NCBI GenBank assembly: GCA_037102815.1
Contig: BTPP01000003.1
Span: 1,612,001 to 1,676,000 of the forward strand
Direction: 5' to 3'
Source: Neurospora intermedia
Lineage: Eukaryota > Ascomycota > Sordariomycetes > Sordariales > Sordariaceae
DNA length: 64,000 nt
Numbering within the stretch: position 1 is the stretch's first letter; each line of letters begins with the position of its first letter. The notes below the pieces were generated by a model that ran no database searches, was not told the DNA's origin, and worked only from the letters and a program-made list of their open reading frames with translations. The translations under genes were made by a program, and so were the position numbers. Shown piece after piece: positions 25,342 to 37,555 of this stretch.

Positions 25342-25787
25342 TCACGTCACAATTAGTTGGTCGGTCGTTGAAGACTGGTAGTGAGCTTGGGGAGGAGAAT
25401 TGGGGATGGGGGGAGGGCTCGGGGAGCCCTGATGAGGTTTTTTTTGCAAAAGCCGAGGGATTGAACTAGGGCTAGAAAAGGAAAAGAAAAGGGAGAGCGG
25501 TGGGCTGGAGAGTAGAGGAAGATACCCTGAGCCCCATATCATCCGTACACAGACGGATGCTTACTAGAACGTCATGGAGCTAGAAAAAATGAAGATGCCA
25601 TGATACAAGGTGTTTGATATTCATATATTCGTATAGTTATCATCTATCTTTATGCAGCTATTCGGCCTTCCCTTTTGATTTCTAACCCCCTGAGACTTGC
25701 TGAATGTACGTAACTGCTTTATTGGGTATGGGTATATGAAAAATGTCTTGAACCACGCTCCACAACATATATACCCCCCTCAGGGAT
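25342..25787. other. Shared 3' spacer between the convergent genes DPB4 and SLD3
   Basis: 446 bp between two stop codons on opposite strands. It should hold both 3' UTRs. Nothing else seen. Confidence 0.6.
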
Positions 25788-28700
25788 TCATGCCAAATCA
25801 TCATCTGTATCATCCCAGCCCAGGTGCTGGTATATACTAACCGGCGAGTTGTCCTTCTCTTTCTTGATCTTCGTAACTCCTCCAACACCGCCACCGCCAC
25901 TACTAGCACGACGACTGCTACTACTACTGCTGCCGAATAGGCCGTTATTCTCACTTCCCCCTGCCCCCGTCGTCATGGAGGTAAAAGCATTCGGAAGTCT
26001 GGACTTGATGGGGGTGTCATCAACAACGCCGCCGGCGGCGGTGGTCGACATGGCTGTCTTCGTCTTTGCGTTGTTCAGCGGAGTCTCGAAGAATGCGAAC
26101 CCAGGGGAGGAGGGAGGGAAATCCGCTGCTGTTGTCATCGCAGCTGCTCCTTCATTACCGGAGCGGTTGCCGAGGGGTGTTGGAGGGACTAGGTATTGCT
26201 GTTGTTGCTGTTGTTGTTGCTGCTGCTGCTTAGCGGCCCTGTTACATGGGGACGCGATCGTCAACCTTTCTGCGAAGATCGGAGAGGACGAAGGGATGCT
26301 GTGGGTAAGGGGGTCGTCTTCTTCTTCTACGATCTGAGGCAGTGACTGTAGAGATTTCTTGCGCATAGGTGTTCCTTGAATGGCTCGTTTTCGTTGAGGT
26401 GTTGTTGTTGTTGTTGCTTGTACCTGTAGATGCCCCTCGGGGCAAGGTACTGGTAGTTTCTGCTGTGTAAATCGCTGCTGTTTGCGCATTGGCGTTGCTT
26501 GAACATGTAGCTCCCTGTTCTTTGGCGGTATCGGGGTCGCCTCTTCGACTTCCTCGTCAATTTGAGGGAGCGAGATATGTGGGACGGACTTCTTCCTTAA
26601 AGGTGTCTCTTGCATTTGCTGGCGCGGCGGGAGCTGTGCGGCTTCATTCCCTCCTCCTTCAGAAGATGGGTTGGCGCCAATGTTGGGGGTAGTGGAAGTG
26701 GCAAACACATTCGTGAACTTGCGAGGTAAAGTGGACGCAGGGACTACTGAGGCGCTAGACGGTATGGGGGGACCGTCCTCTTCGAAGAGATGATTCAGGT
26801 GTAGAGGTTGCGATTCTGCGGCGAATACGTCCTTGAAGCGATTGTTCGCGGGGGTGGCCTTGATTTGCACGCCGGCGGCTCTTGGTTGCTTCTTGTTAAG
26901 CTCTGGCAGGGTTGTTAGACTTGCCCGATAATGATGGGTATCGAGAGAATACTTACTACTCTTTGGCTGAGCTGTGCGTCTCTCAGCCTCTTCTACAATC
27001 TCCTTACCAGCCAAGGCTCGGTTTGGCTTTTTGAGAGCAGAAATGGCCTCCTTGAGCTCGGCCTCGAGACGAGCCTTCTTTTTCGCCTTGGCGTCTTCAC
27101 TGTTTGCCGAAGGCCCAGCACTCCGCGAGAATATGGAAACGTTCTTCTCTTTGACCGCTACAGCCTCGGTCTTGGGTACCATCCCCAGTAGAGGCTCGCT
27201 ACCCTCTCTTTTCAGGCCCGGGATTGCAGTTGCACTCGCCGAGCGCAGCAGTGCGATTGTCCCAGACGGACCCCTTGAGACACTTCGTCTCATGCGCTCA
27301 TTGGAGAGCACGCGCTGAAGAGTTCTTTCATTCTCCTTTTTGGTAGCTGCAACTCGTTTCCCAGGGGCCCCAGGCTTTGGCTTGGTTGCTGCAACTGTTT
27401 TCGCCTTTTCTTTGGGAGCTTGTATCACCGGACCGCCTAGCTTACGGTTGATGGAATCGCAGAGCTCTGGTAGACGAGCAGAGAAACTGTCGTGGTTTTA
27501 TCAGCATCCGAGTTATTCAGACGGAAATGGGCCATGACTTACAAAGGGACGATGATGTCGACACAGAAATCTCGTAAAGGATCTGAATTATTATTCTCTG
27601 CTGACGCATCTTGTTCCTCAGCAGAAGGCTGTGATTCTGTCAATGCCTTGACCTCGTCTAAAGTTGTGCTCTGCCAAATACAGAGACGATCAGCATGCAT
27701 ATCCAGCAACAGCGGCAAGTTGGCCGTTTTGTTCTTTTTCTTGTTTCCTTCTGATTTGGTGCCTCCTATCGTTTCTTGCGTTTCCAAGCCCGGCAATTCG
27801 TTGTCCTCTGCAGCTACTACTGGTCTGTTCAAAGGCTCAAGAGCCAGTATCTCGAGTATTATGATCATTTGCAGCTGAGTCTCCCGACGCCGTAGAGCCG
27901 AGATGTGGTGTTTGGCCTCGGTCGCCGCGACCATTTTCTCATCCTCCTGTGTAGTACTCGGCTTGTGAGTCACCCACCATCGCTCGATATGCTCTTCTTC
28001 CGACGGATAAAGTCCATCTTTGCCTAGCTTTGGTTTTTTTACTCTCTTCTTTCTGGGCTTTGACCGTGCATGCCCTTGCTCGGAATCCTCCACGATAGTC
28101 TTCATTTTTCCGATAATTTCGGGGAAAGTCTCCCGATACTTCTTGTCTATTAAAGCTGTCGTCATAACAAGACCTCTCAGGAAGTCAATGAGATGGCTCA
28201 TTTCGAGGGTCGAGTCGCAGTCTAAGTGGAATGCCGCTCGTGCCCTAGAGAGCGGCCCCTTTGCAAAATACGCCAAGGATCCCTTTGAATGATATAGAGC
28301 TTCAAAATATTGCATTCTGATGTTTTGGAAAATCCCTTCGGCGGTTGGTTGCGACAATACGTCCTCCGCAGGATGTGGAAGAGTAGCGGGCAGATCGAGT
28401 TTGTTCGACACTGTCGGTACCTCGGCTGGTTCCGCGATGCATTGATTTTCACAGCTCTTGGATTCAGGACTCCCTGATGTTGGTGTAGGCAGGTGAGACA
28501 AAGACTCCTGCTCAGTAATTGTCGTGTTGGATCGCTTTCGGGTGAGTGACGACTGTATCTCCTCTATTGCAAGCTTTCGACGCTTCGTCTCCTTGTACAT
28601 TTGTGGTGTGATGAGGGGCCCTGGGGTGGCAACCTCCAGCTGCGATGGCTTGCAACTTTTCATTCGTTGGCTCGATACGACCGTTGCGGCCTGGGCCAAA

Positions 28701-29305
28701 ACATCAACGTCAACCCATGATCCAAGCTTGCATAGTGTGTATAGACCATCGCTTTCCCGCTCAATCGCATACAGCATGCGATTGGCCTCAGATCGGGCAA
28801 GAAGAATGTTTGAGCCCAATCGACCTTCAAGGTCCAAGATCTTGATACGCGATTCGTAGAAGCGGCTGGGAGGGAAATCGCCCTGCGGTTGAACAAGGTC
28901 AAGGGCAGACAAAGGCAAGTGTTCTCGTGGAAGAAGCATCAAGGGTGATAGAATGCGCGGCTTGTCGGTCAGGGTGGAAGGATGTGGCTGGGAAGACAAT
29001 AGACGGTCAGTTGCTTGAAGAAAAAGTGAGGGGACATCAGAAAGGCGTAAACATACCCTGAGCACAACAGAAGCCTTCAAAAGACCATCTCCCGCTTGGG
29101 AGAAGCCCGTTGCCTCCCTCTTGCGCTTCCTGCCATCAGAGAAAGCCTGACTTTGTCTTGTAGGCGAAGGTTGTTTTACAGGTGATGCAGGTAGTGCTGG
29201 AAACGGTAGTCCTGCTGCGGTCGTTAAGGATGGCGTCGGTGCAGATATAGATCTGGATGAAGTTGGACGCGACGCGCCAGAAGTGCGTCTAAGCGAAGAG
29301 GACAT
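25788..29305 (-). CDS. SLD3: DNA replication regulator Sld3 (1130 aa)
   Basis: Exons are 29305-29057 (83 codons), 28987-27543 and 27486-25788. The 69-bp first intron has GTATGT, a CTGAC branch-like site and CAG. It is also free of stops in frame, so a retained form would add 23 residues. The second intron is 56 bp (GTAAGT...ACAG). Sld3 brings Cdc45 to the loaded MCM helicase after DDK and CDK phosphorylation. The conserved N-terminal block (FYESRIKILDLEGRLGSNIL, ~residues 115-135) is present. So is the Cdc45-binding block (~308-480), with YFEALYHSKGSLAYFAKGPL, FLRGLVMTTALIDKKYRETF, and YPSEEEHIERWW. The C-terminal half is basic and probably disordered, with many S/T-P sites, four TPxRK motifs and a poly-Gln run of about 11. 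It ends SPVSIYQHLGWDDTDDDLA. The adjacent convergent gene is DPB4. Confidence 0.88.
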
Positions 29306-32262
29306 ATCGATATGCTAAATATGTTCGCCATTAATGTTGTTGTTTGTTAACTCGTATTGAGGATGGACATGGCGACTTGGATTAAGGCTCGATGACCGGG
29401 TGCGCAAATCCGTGGAAATCGAATAAAGCTGTGTCTGTTCTCGTTGCTAAGCTAGGTAGGTAGTTTACTGTAAGGTACTATTGTCTCGCCTTGAGGATGG
29501 TCTGGTCGGCCCCTCAGGTCACCTTGTGGCCGGTTCCCCATTCCGTCGCGCTCGACGCGCAGTGAAGTGTCCAATTAAGAACTACGCGTTGCGCTTAACT
29601 GCCAAAGCGTCATAGGTTTGTGCGTGCGCTGCTAAAGCGCATGTAGCCCAAGCTCCCGCCACATCTACGCAGTACGCGCAATGCCATGTACACTAACTGA
29701 GTCTATGTGGAGATGATCACGTTGATTGGTTCAGTTAAAAAGACTGCGGCGTGCTCCGCAATTCCGTGTGGCTTAGCAGAAGGAAGCTTGCAGGCTTGGA
29801 TTCCGTCAGTCTTCTTGCGGGTCCACAGCAGGGGAGGTTGAGAGCTTCTGCGGCACTGCTCCCATCGATCTCACCCAACAAAAGTCGACTCCTCCACAGC
29901 AACGACAACAGAGCTTCGATCCAATCAAAGGTCGGACGCTGGACGGGGAGATAGCCGGTCAAATACATTATCTATTGTTTCAAGAGGCTCATATCGAATA
30001 CGACAAAATCAGAATTCCCATTCTTTTGGATCTCCCAGGCAGATACGATGGCTAGATGGTCTAGATGGTCTAGATGGTTCGTTAACCTCGGGTTCGATCA
30101 CGATGCTGTGGTCAAGTGCGTTGGTGGACGCGGTGGCAATTCCCGATCGATCATGTCGGCCGGGTCCAATGTCCGATTCCCCTACAGAATTGAGATCTTG
30201 GGCGCTTTTGGGAGACTCCGGCTCTGAAGTGGAGGGCTCAGCGGCACGCACTACTAGCCCGGCCAGCCTTGTCGCACGTGTTTTGCTTTTTGCGCGACCG
30301 GGACTGGCAGTGACTGGCTACCAAACCGTGGGATCGTTATCCAGGTCTAGACAATTTCCTATTGCCTATTTGGGCCAAAACCACAAACCTGGTCAGAACG
30401 CATCATATCGTTAGTGCACGCAGAACTCAATCCTCCATTCGTCATCTCATTTCCGGCCTTCTCAAGGACGTTGCCAGGAGGAAGCAAGTAGAAAGACAAA
30501 GTCGAGTCAAAGCAAGGGAATTCAGAATGCCATGCGCCCTTGATCGGATGAGGGCCCGGCAAAGATCAGCCATAACTACCTTACTGTAGCCATCTCGACC
30601 GCATCACCCCCAGTCAACTTAACCCACCAGTCTTTGCCAGGGGCAATGTCCTTCCTGCTCTTGCCCAGAAAGCGAGGCGGCAGGTGAAAGTCACGATGCG
30701 GCAGGTTAGGGTTGCTCCCGAGGTCTGCTTCACCCCCTGCCGCTGTACCGTGATCGCTTGAGTGTTTAGTACACCACCTAGTAAGGCCTCCTCATTTCAA
30801 GGCTGTTCCCAACTGTCTTAACATCGCCTGCAGAGACTCCTGTTGGTTCGCGAACAAAGGCAAGGCTGTACGAGCTGGACTGATAGAGCCAAGAGAAGCA
30901 CACCAACACAAAGACTCCGCCAATCTCCACAACCTGCCCCCAATGATTTCGGGCAAGTCGGTCACCGTTGGGATGTTGCTACACTACTGTACTAGTGTAC
31001 ACACACTATGGGCTCTTTAGTGCCATCAGTGCAGACGGACGGAGCTAGCTGCCCGCTCGTACCTAACCCCCGCCGAGCTGGCCTGCAGTGTGCTTCCCTT
31101 GTATGTATGGGTGCCGTCGGGCCACAACTTGCATTCCTGTTGCCTGTCAAACCCACCCCGGATTATTAAGAAGGTACAGGGGCAGCTTGAGCCATGAGGA
31201 GCCGAAGGCCCAATCAGTGAGGTGGTACCTACCTCGATCTGGGCTGCCCCCTATGCACCTGTACTGGACCTCTACTCAAAGTAGGACTTTTCACCTCTCT
31301 CCACCTTCCGTTCTCTGTCAGAGCTCCAGACTTGTCACGAACTTTCTCTCCTTTGACTCGACTTGTCGGCGACACACTAGACACCTACTGCTGTCCGACG
31401 GCCCCATTGTCGATATCGATCTCTATGGTGGGACCAGTGTTACCTCACAGGACAGACCGCCTGACGACTGCTCCTTACCTCGACCGCACTACCGCACTGC
31501 CCCTGGCACGGACCAAACTGGACTAAGCCGGACGGACTTTGGTGGTAGTACTGTACCTACCTACCTATCTGACCTGCCTAAGCCCGACCTTAACAAGTGG
31601 AAAGCGCCCAGGTCCCAATTGACCTTGGAGGTGACGACGGCCGGGACCGCCGTGGACGTCGCTTGCATCGCTGCATTCATCCACTTCCATCCCGACGCAA
31701 GGACTCCCCCTATTCCGCCGCCACTAGGGGCTCCAGGCCGCGACAGTCTTCGAACCCGAAACACTGGATACAGCCGTTTTTCCATTATTCACGCCGCTCG
31801 CTGACATACCCGATCAATTGATCGAGCTCTGACGGCCCTCCCCTCATTCTGGCTTGCACCCCATGGACAAGCAGGGCCCTGGTGTCAGCCTTGTTTCCCC
31901 AAGCAGTGGGTGATTTTGCTGCAGCCTCTTTAGCGAGACATACATACATTCCTTGACTTGACATCGACAACGACGACCACCGAGGACTCCAACAGATAGA
32001 CGACGACCCCGACGACCATCATTTCCAACAACAGAACCACACGCCGAGCACGAGACGCAGACACACACGCTCACAGCACACGCAGCCACTGACATTGACT
32101 GATACCAGTCTTCCGAAATTGACATCGACACCGCCATCGACCGCGGCCGCGACCGACCTCTCCGGGACGGACGGCCTCGTATCGCATCGGGCGGTGAACA
32201 GTCGACGACCATCCGCTGACAATCGAACCATCCAACCTCTCATTCCATCCCTGCAACCCACC
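29306..32262. other. 3-kb spacer between divergent SLD3 and SSK2, with unresolved open frames
   Basis: It contains the promoters and leaders of both flanking genes. Positions 29786-30051 (plus) hold an 88-codon frame without ATG. Positions 30323-30009 (minus) hold a frame of about 105 codons ending SHRICLGDPKEWEF, with a TAG acceptor-like site at its upstream edge. These overlap and cannot both be coding; neither could be joined to a start. A 9-bp unit (tctagatgg) is repeated at 30048-30080. A 238-codon frame at 31088-31804 has no protein-like features. From about 31957 the plus strand is open in frame with SSK2 but lacks an ATG. Confidence 0.5.
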
Positions 32263-32266
32263 ATGG
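32255..32266 (+). promoter_or_regulatory. Strong start context for SSK2
   Basis: The sequence caacccaccATGg around 32263 fits the fungal Kozak consensus and decides the start, although the frame stays open about 100 codons further upstream without an ATG. Confidence 0.7.
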
Positions 32267-35200
32267 CCAGCGAGCTTTCTCCCCGTGCTGTGCGCTTCTC
32301 GCAGACGGACGATGAGCCGATTGCCCGGCTCGACAAGCACAAGACCGTGTCCCGACCGAACCCCCGTGCCAACGACTCGGATAATTCCAATTCCTCAACG
32401 GACGCCCACGATGATCTCCACGTCCGAGAGCAGATTGACGAGCTGGGTTCTCTAAGTCGATATGTCGAGAGTCATTCTGGCTCGGTGCCTTCTCTGGTGC
32501 CCGGGTCCCTGACCAGCTCCCTGCCCCTGGCCAATGGATCGAGCAGTCGCCGCGGTGCTAACTCAGAGACCTATGCCAATGGGACTCCGTCACGACCACA
32601 GCGCCCAACCGCCCCTGCCAGGACGCCTTCCAACACCTATCAGCCCTACAACCAGCGCAGGCCCCCACAAGGTCAGCCTTCGTCCTATATGGCGAATAAT
32701 CCCCACGCCCGTGATGGCTCCAGACCACGCCCCTTGGCCGGCACTTCAACCTTCAGAGCCCAGGAGAGGGAATATGTGCGCAGATTACGACAACAGGACT
32801 ACAACAACGACTACTTCGACGCTTACGGCTCCGGCGAGCAGTACGATTCCGACTCCGAAGGCGAGACGCCATCTTCTGAGGGCGCGTTCGACAGCTACGA
32901 TGATGCGCATATCATGTTCGCCAGTAACGAGGATATTCAGATTACCGAGGAAGACCTGAGAGATCCCGAGAGCCGCGAGAGACTAGAATGGCACGGCATG
33001 CTGGAGGCTGTGCTCACCGGTGATGTTGTGCGGCAAGAGAAGAAGCGTCTCATTGGCTCCAATGATGAGGCCTTTGGAAAGTCAGCCCACAATGTAGAGC
33101 TATGGCTTGGGATTCGGGCAAGGCTATGTGGTAGACACCTGCCAGTCCAGAAAAGGGTCGTCGAAGATGCCCGTGCAGCGCTGGACCGTTCCATTAACGA
33201 CATCATCAACTTTGCGATTGCCGGAGAAAGCGAGGCAGGGAAACCGCCATTTGAACAGGTTCGCGATGTGGTTAACAAAATCGAAAGAATCGAGAGCCTC
33301 TACCCGTCCAGTAGGGAACTCATGACCGCCCTCAAGCCTGGTGTTTATTCGGCCTATCAGGAGACCTGCGACGCAGTGATATCATGGTACAACGTCAATG
33401 AGATGATCAACACAGAGCTGTCGATCTTGAAAAAGTGGGTCGGCAACGATGCTCTCGACTTTTCCCGCACCAAGGAAAAATCGCCCAGCGGGAATGGTCT
33501 CAGCGATGAATCATCTTTCCTGGATCGTCTCATGAAGGAGGAGGGTCTCAAGTCACTGCACGAAGACAAAGGCACCGAACCGAAAAGCCTAAAGAAGAAG
33601 AGCAGACTCGACGGCATCTCTCGTGTCATTACCAAGGCCAAGGACACACTTATTCAAAATGCCGAAGGTTTCCAGAAGCGCCATCTCCCGCCTTATATCG
33701 AGGAGCTGCTCACCCTTATCAGTTTCCCTTCTCGCCTCATTGAGGAGATCATCAAGATGCGGCTGGCTTATGCCAAGAAGATGAAGGACTCGGCACAACA
33801 AAACCCCATGATGCAGGATCAAATGATCTCGCAGTTCCAAGTTCTTCTCAAGCTCGCCATCAAAATCAAGCGCGAGTACATGGAAATTGCTCGACCGGAG
33901 CCCGGTTGGGACTTGCCCCCATGTATTGATGAGGATTTCGACCGTGTCATCCTGGAGGCGCTCAAGTACTACTTCAAACTGTTGAACTGGAAGCTCAGCG
34001 GCAACAAGAACACCTTCAAGGAGGCCGAACTGCTATTCCAAGAGTGGGGTTTTGGAAACGAAATCGGGCGTTACTTGGCACACGGCGATGTGGAAGTCGC
34101 GGAACAGTTCAGTTCTCTAACCTACAAAGCCTGGAACCGACTGAGCCAAACTTTTGAAAAGGAGGTTCAACGAAGGCCAAAAGAAAGCGTGGCTGAGATG
34201 ACCAAGCGATATAAACAGATCCTCGACTCCGTTCGGGTTCGGCAGCGCATGCTGCAGCGTTTCTCTAGAATGTTGAGCGACAACTATGAAAATGCATGCG
34301 ATTACACAATCGCGTTTGAGCAGCCTCAAATGCTCCACCAACTGTACGACCGCCTGATAGAGACGGGCCATTTCCAGGTTTATAGTGCCAGTCCCGAACA
34401 CAAAGACATACTCATCATTGCCTCCCCGACACTTCATAACCGCGACGATGAGATCCAAGTGCTGATGGGCACTTTCACATATGAGGCCGCTATTGAGGAC
34501 CCATCGGATCCCTACCTTCTCATCATTAAAGCCGAAGATCCACCTCAGTGGCTCGGGCCCGTCCACACTCTTAGAGTCCGCAATGAGCCCCTGGACATCA
34601 AGTTGGGGCACATGCGACTTATTGCCGGCGGCTGCCAACCCAGACTATTGAACGCGCGCAAGGCCTTTGTCGACAGGATCGATATGCAGGTCGACCCAGT
34701 GGTAGAGCAGAGGTCAAACCTGCAAAAGGTCAACTTCAGGCTCATGGAGATTCGCAAGGTTGCCTTCAAGCTCTCGAACGCTTTCATGGACAGTGTGGAA
34801 GCCATCCGACGACAAACACGAGGTCTCAATTGCCAAGAACTAATCCAGACATGCTTCATCTTTGCAACCGAGTTCGGCCAGCGGTCTTTGCTGTACATGG
34901 ACAACAATCGACGCACAATGAATAACCTGAAACTCACCAAGCTTGCTTTGGACTGGGTAAGCTTCATCTGTGACGACTGCATCTCTTCAGACCGCAAAAC
35001 CTTCCGCTGGGCCGTGCAGGCCCTGGAGTTTGCCATGGGAATGACGCGTGGAAGACACATTCTCGGCCTCGGAGAAGACGAGTATGCAAGGTTGAGGGCC
35101 AAGGTTGCCGGGTGCATGGCGCTTCTGATATCTCATTTCGACATCATGGGTGCCAGATCCAGCGTGGCGGCCCAGGCGGAGAAGAAGCGCTTGGAGGGAC

Positions 35201-36428
35201 TCGTCAACCAGATCAAGCGTCTGAACAAAGGTCAAATGTTGGATGACAACGAAGCAGCCAAGTACTACCAAGAACATCGCCTCGAAGAGTTGGCAAAAGT
35301 CGACAACTACAGAAAGGAGATCCTACTTCAACAATCTGCCATGGGCAGAGTCTTGGAGGCTTCTAACGAGGTGGATCGGTCGCTTGCATGGCTCTCCTCC
35401 ACAGCGACCAACTTCACCATGAGATGGCAGCAAGGTCACTTTGTGGGCGGTGGAACTTTCGGCAACGTGTACGCGGCTGTGAACCTTGATACCGGCCAGC
35501 TGATGGCCGTGAAGGAGATTCGCCTGCAAGACCCTAAACTGATCCCCACTATTGCTGGTCAGATCAGGGATGAAATGCGGGTTCTGGAGACGGTCGACCA
35601 TCCCAACGTAGTTTCTTACTACGGTATCGAGGTCCATCGAGACCGCGTGTACATGTTCATGGAGTTTTGTTCTGGAGGCTCTCTTGCCAACTTGTTGGAG
35701 CATGGCAGAATCGAGGACGAACAAGTTATCATGGTTTACGCGTTGCAACTTCTCGAAGGTCTTGCGTACCTTCACGAGCTCAAGATTGCTCACCGTGATA
35801 TCAAACCAGAAAGTAAGTTTGCTGTACAGTTGCTTTTGCTGTCTAGTTGTTCTGTACTAACTGCGTATTAACAGATATTCTCCTCGATCATAACGGCATA
35901 ATTAAGTATGTCGATTTTGGTGCGGCCAAACTCATCGCCCGCCAGGGACGGACGTTAGTACAAGACATTGCCAGCACCAAGCCCAACAAGTCGATGACAG
36001 GTACGCCCATGTACATGTCGCCCGAAGTGATTAAGGGTGAGAATGCCGGTCACTTTGGAGCGGTTGACATATGGTCTCTCGGCTGTGTCATCCTTGAGAT
36101 GGCAACTGGCCGAAGGCCATGGGCGAACCTGGACAACGAGTGGGCTATCATGTACAACATTGCCCAAGGAAACCCGCCCCAGCTACCCAGCCAAGACCAG
36201 CTCAGCCCTGAGGGTATCGATTTCCTGAGACGTTGTTTCATGCGGGATTCCACCAAGCGCGCAACTGCCATGGAGCTGTTGCAGCATGAATGGATTATGA
36301 CCATCAGGAACAGAGTTGTCGAGCCTGCCACCCCTAGTAGCGACGCAGGTTCTTCAACAACGAGTCAAGGCGCGCTCAACCCGGGCAATTCTTCACGAGG
36401 CGGCTTTCCTGGTGATGGGATGTACTGA
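32263..36428 (+). CDS. SSK2: MAP kinase kinase kinase of the HOG osmostress pathway, Ssk2/Ssk22 type (1367 aa)
   Basis: Exon 1 is 32263-35812 and exon 2 is 35875-36428. The 62-bp intron (GTAAGT...ACAG) splits the Asn codon of HRDIKPEN. The start is the first ATG of the frame and sits in an ideal ccaccATGg context (MASELSPRAVRFS). The long N-terminal region (~1050 residues) is the Ssk2 family's regulatory part, which in yeast is held inactive until Ssk1 binds. The kinase domain spans ~1055-1335: Gly loop VGGGTFGNVY, VAIK-like MAVKEI, catalytic HRDIKPEN (~1176-1183), DFG (~1196), activation segment GTPMYMSPE, and DIWSLGCVILEMATGRRPW. This matches the MEKK/Ssk2 subgroup, including N. crassa OS-4. 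The substrate in the family is the MAP2K Pbs2/OS-5, which activates Hog1. It acts in the cytoplasm. The gene is divergent from SLD3. Confidence 0.95.
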
Positions 36429-37473
36429 TGATTTCTGAAGTGCTGCGAGTCCATCCGGGGTCTGACTTGAAAAAGAGAGAGTGTGTGTGAATAGAAAGAG
36501 GAGGATAAAGTGTTGGCAATTGCATGGTACTATGGCTCCAAGCAACGATTACCTTCACTACCTGACCAGCCTCTAACCGCCCCATCTATTTTCTTATGTA
36601 ACACGACAAGCGCCAACAAACATTTCATCCTTTTTCGAACGGTACATGCGCGGATACGATACCCCCTTAGCTATCTATTATTTTTTGGGTGATGAGAGAC
36701 AGAGAGAATGACAAGATCACAAAAGGGCTGTGAAAGTTTTGAGGATGATGACAAGGCAAGAAGACAATATAAGTGGAGCAGCCCTTTGATTGAAGGGACT
36801 GGGTCGGCAATGTTGCTTTGGGTGGTGGGGAGTAGGTGAAAGCCAGGGAAGAAAGGGTATCAAAAACTCAAAGGACGGGCAAAAAGATGCGATTGGAGTT
36901 TTTTCTACTACAGAGGAGGGAGGCATCCGATAATTCGTGCGTTTAAGATATGATAAAGGAGGGGATAGGGTGGTGGGACGGAGGTTTCTTGCATGTGCAT
37001 CTTTAACTCATGGATTGAATGGCAGGGTTCACTTCGCGCCTGGCTTTAGTAGTACTATGTTTTATATGTGTGCGTGCGTGTGTGTGTGTGTGGAACGAAG
37101 GGGGTTGTCAGGCAGCGTTAGTGGACAACTTGACGATGTCTAAAATGTCACCAAGCAAGTATAGAAGGCAAATGTAATATCTTTCTTCGACCACTTATGG
37201 TTTCCCTATCTATTAGTTCACCAAGACGACAGCTCCGCAGGTAGCGTGACTGGTGATTACTAGATACATACTGCTATGCAATATGTCTTCATCTAAGATT
37301 TGTAGTACCAGGTTTCGACTTCTGTTCATTCGGCAGTTCTCCCGGTCTGGTCCTTCCATGTTCCCGTCACTGCATTACACGGCATTTGATACGGCATCGC
37401 GGCATACATGTAGTGTACATCTCAACCCCACGAGACACAAGGAAGGATACCGGTAACGGCAAGTACCTACATA
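36429..37473. other. 3' region of SSK2 and spacer up to the Tc1-like element
   Basis: Contains the SSK2 3' UTR, a (TG)n-like microsatellite near 37066-37092, and no supported gene. Confidence 0.55.
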
Positions 37474-37505
37474 CAGTGGGTACCATTTAAAAACGCACAA
37501 CCCCG
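37474..37505 (+). repeat. Left terminal inverted repeat of the Tc1-like element (32 bp)
   Basis: Starts CAGTGGGTACCATTTAAAAA and ends CAACCCCG. It is identical to the reverse complement of 38843-38874 over all 32 bases. Confidence 0.93.
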
Positions 37506-37555
37506 CCTTTTTTTCGACTTTGACCAAAACACCAAAAACCACCCTCTTTGTTCAA

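Noticed and set aside
31088-31804. 238-codon plus-strand open frame upstream of SSK2
   Set aside because: Composition is mixed and Cys/Arg/Thr-rich without regular structure. There is no domain, no splice continuity, and it lies where the SSK2 promoter is expected.
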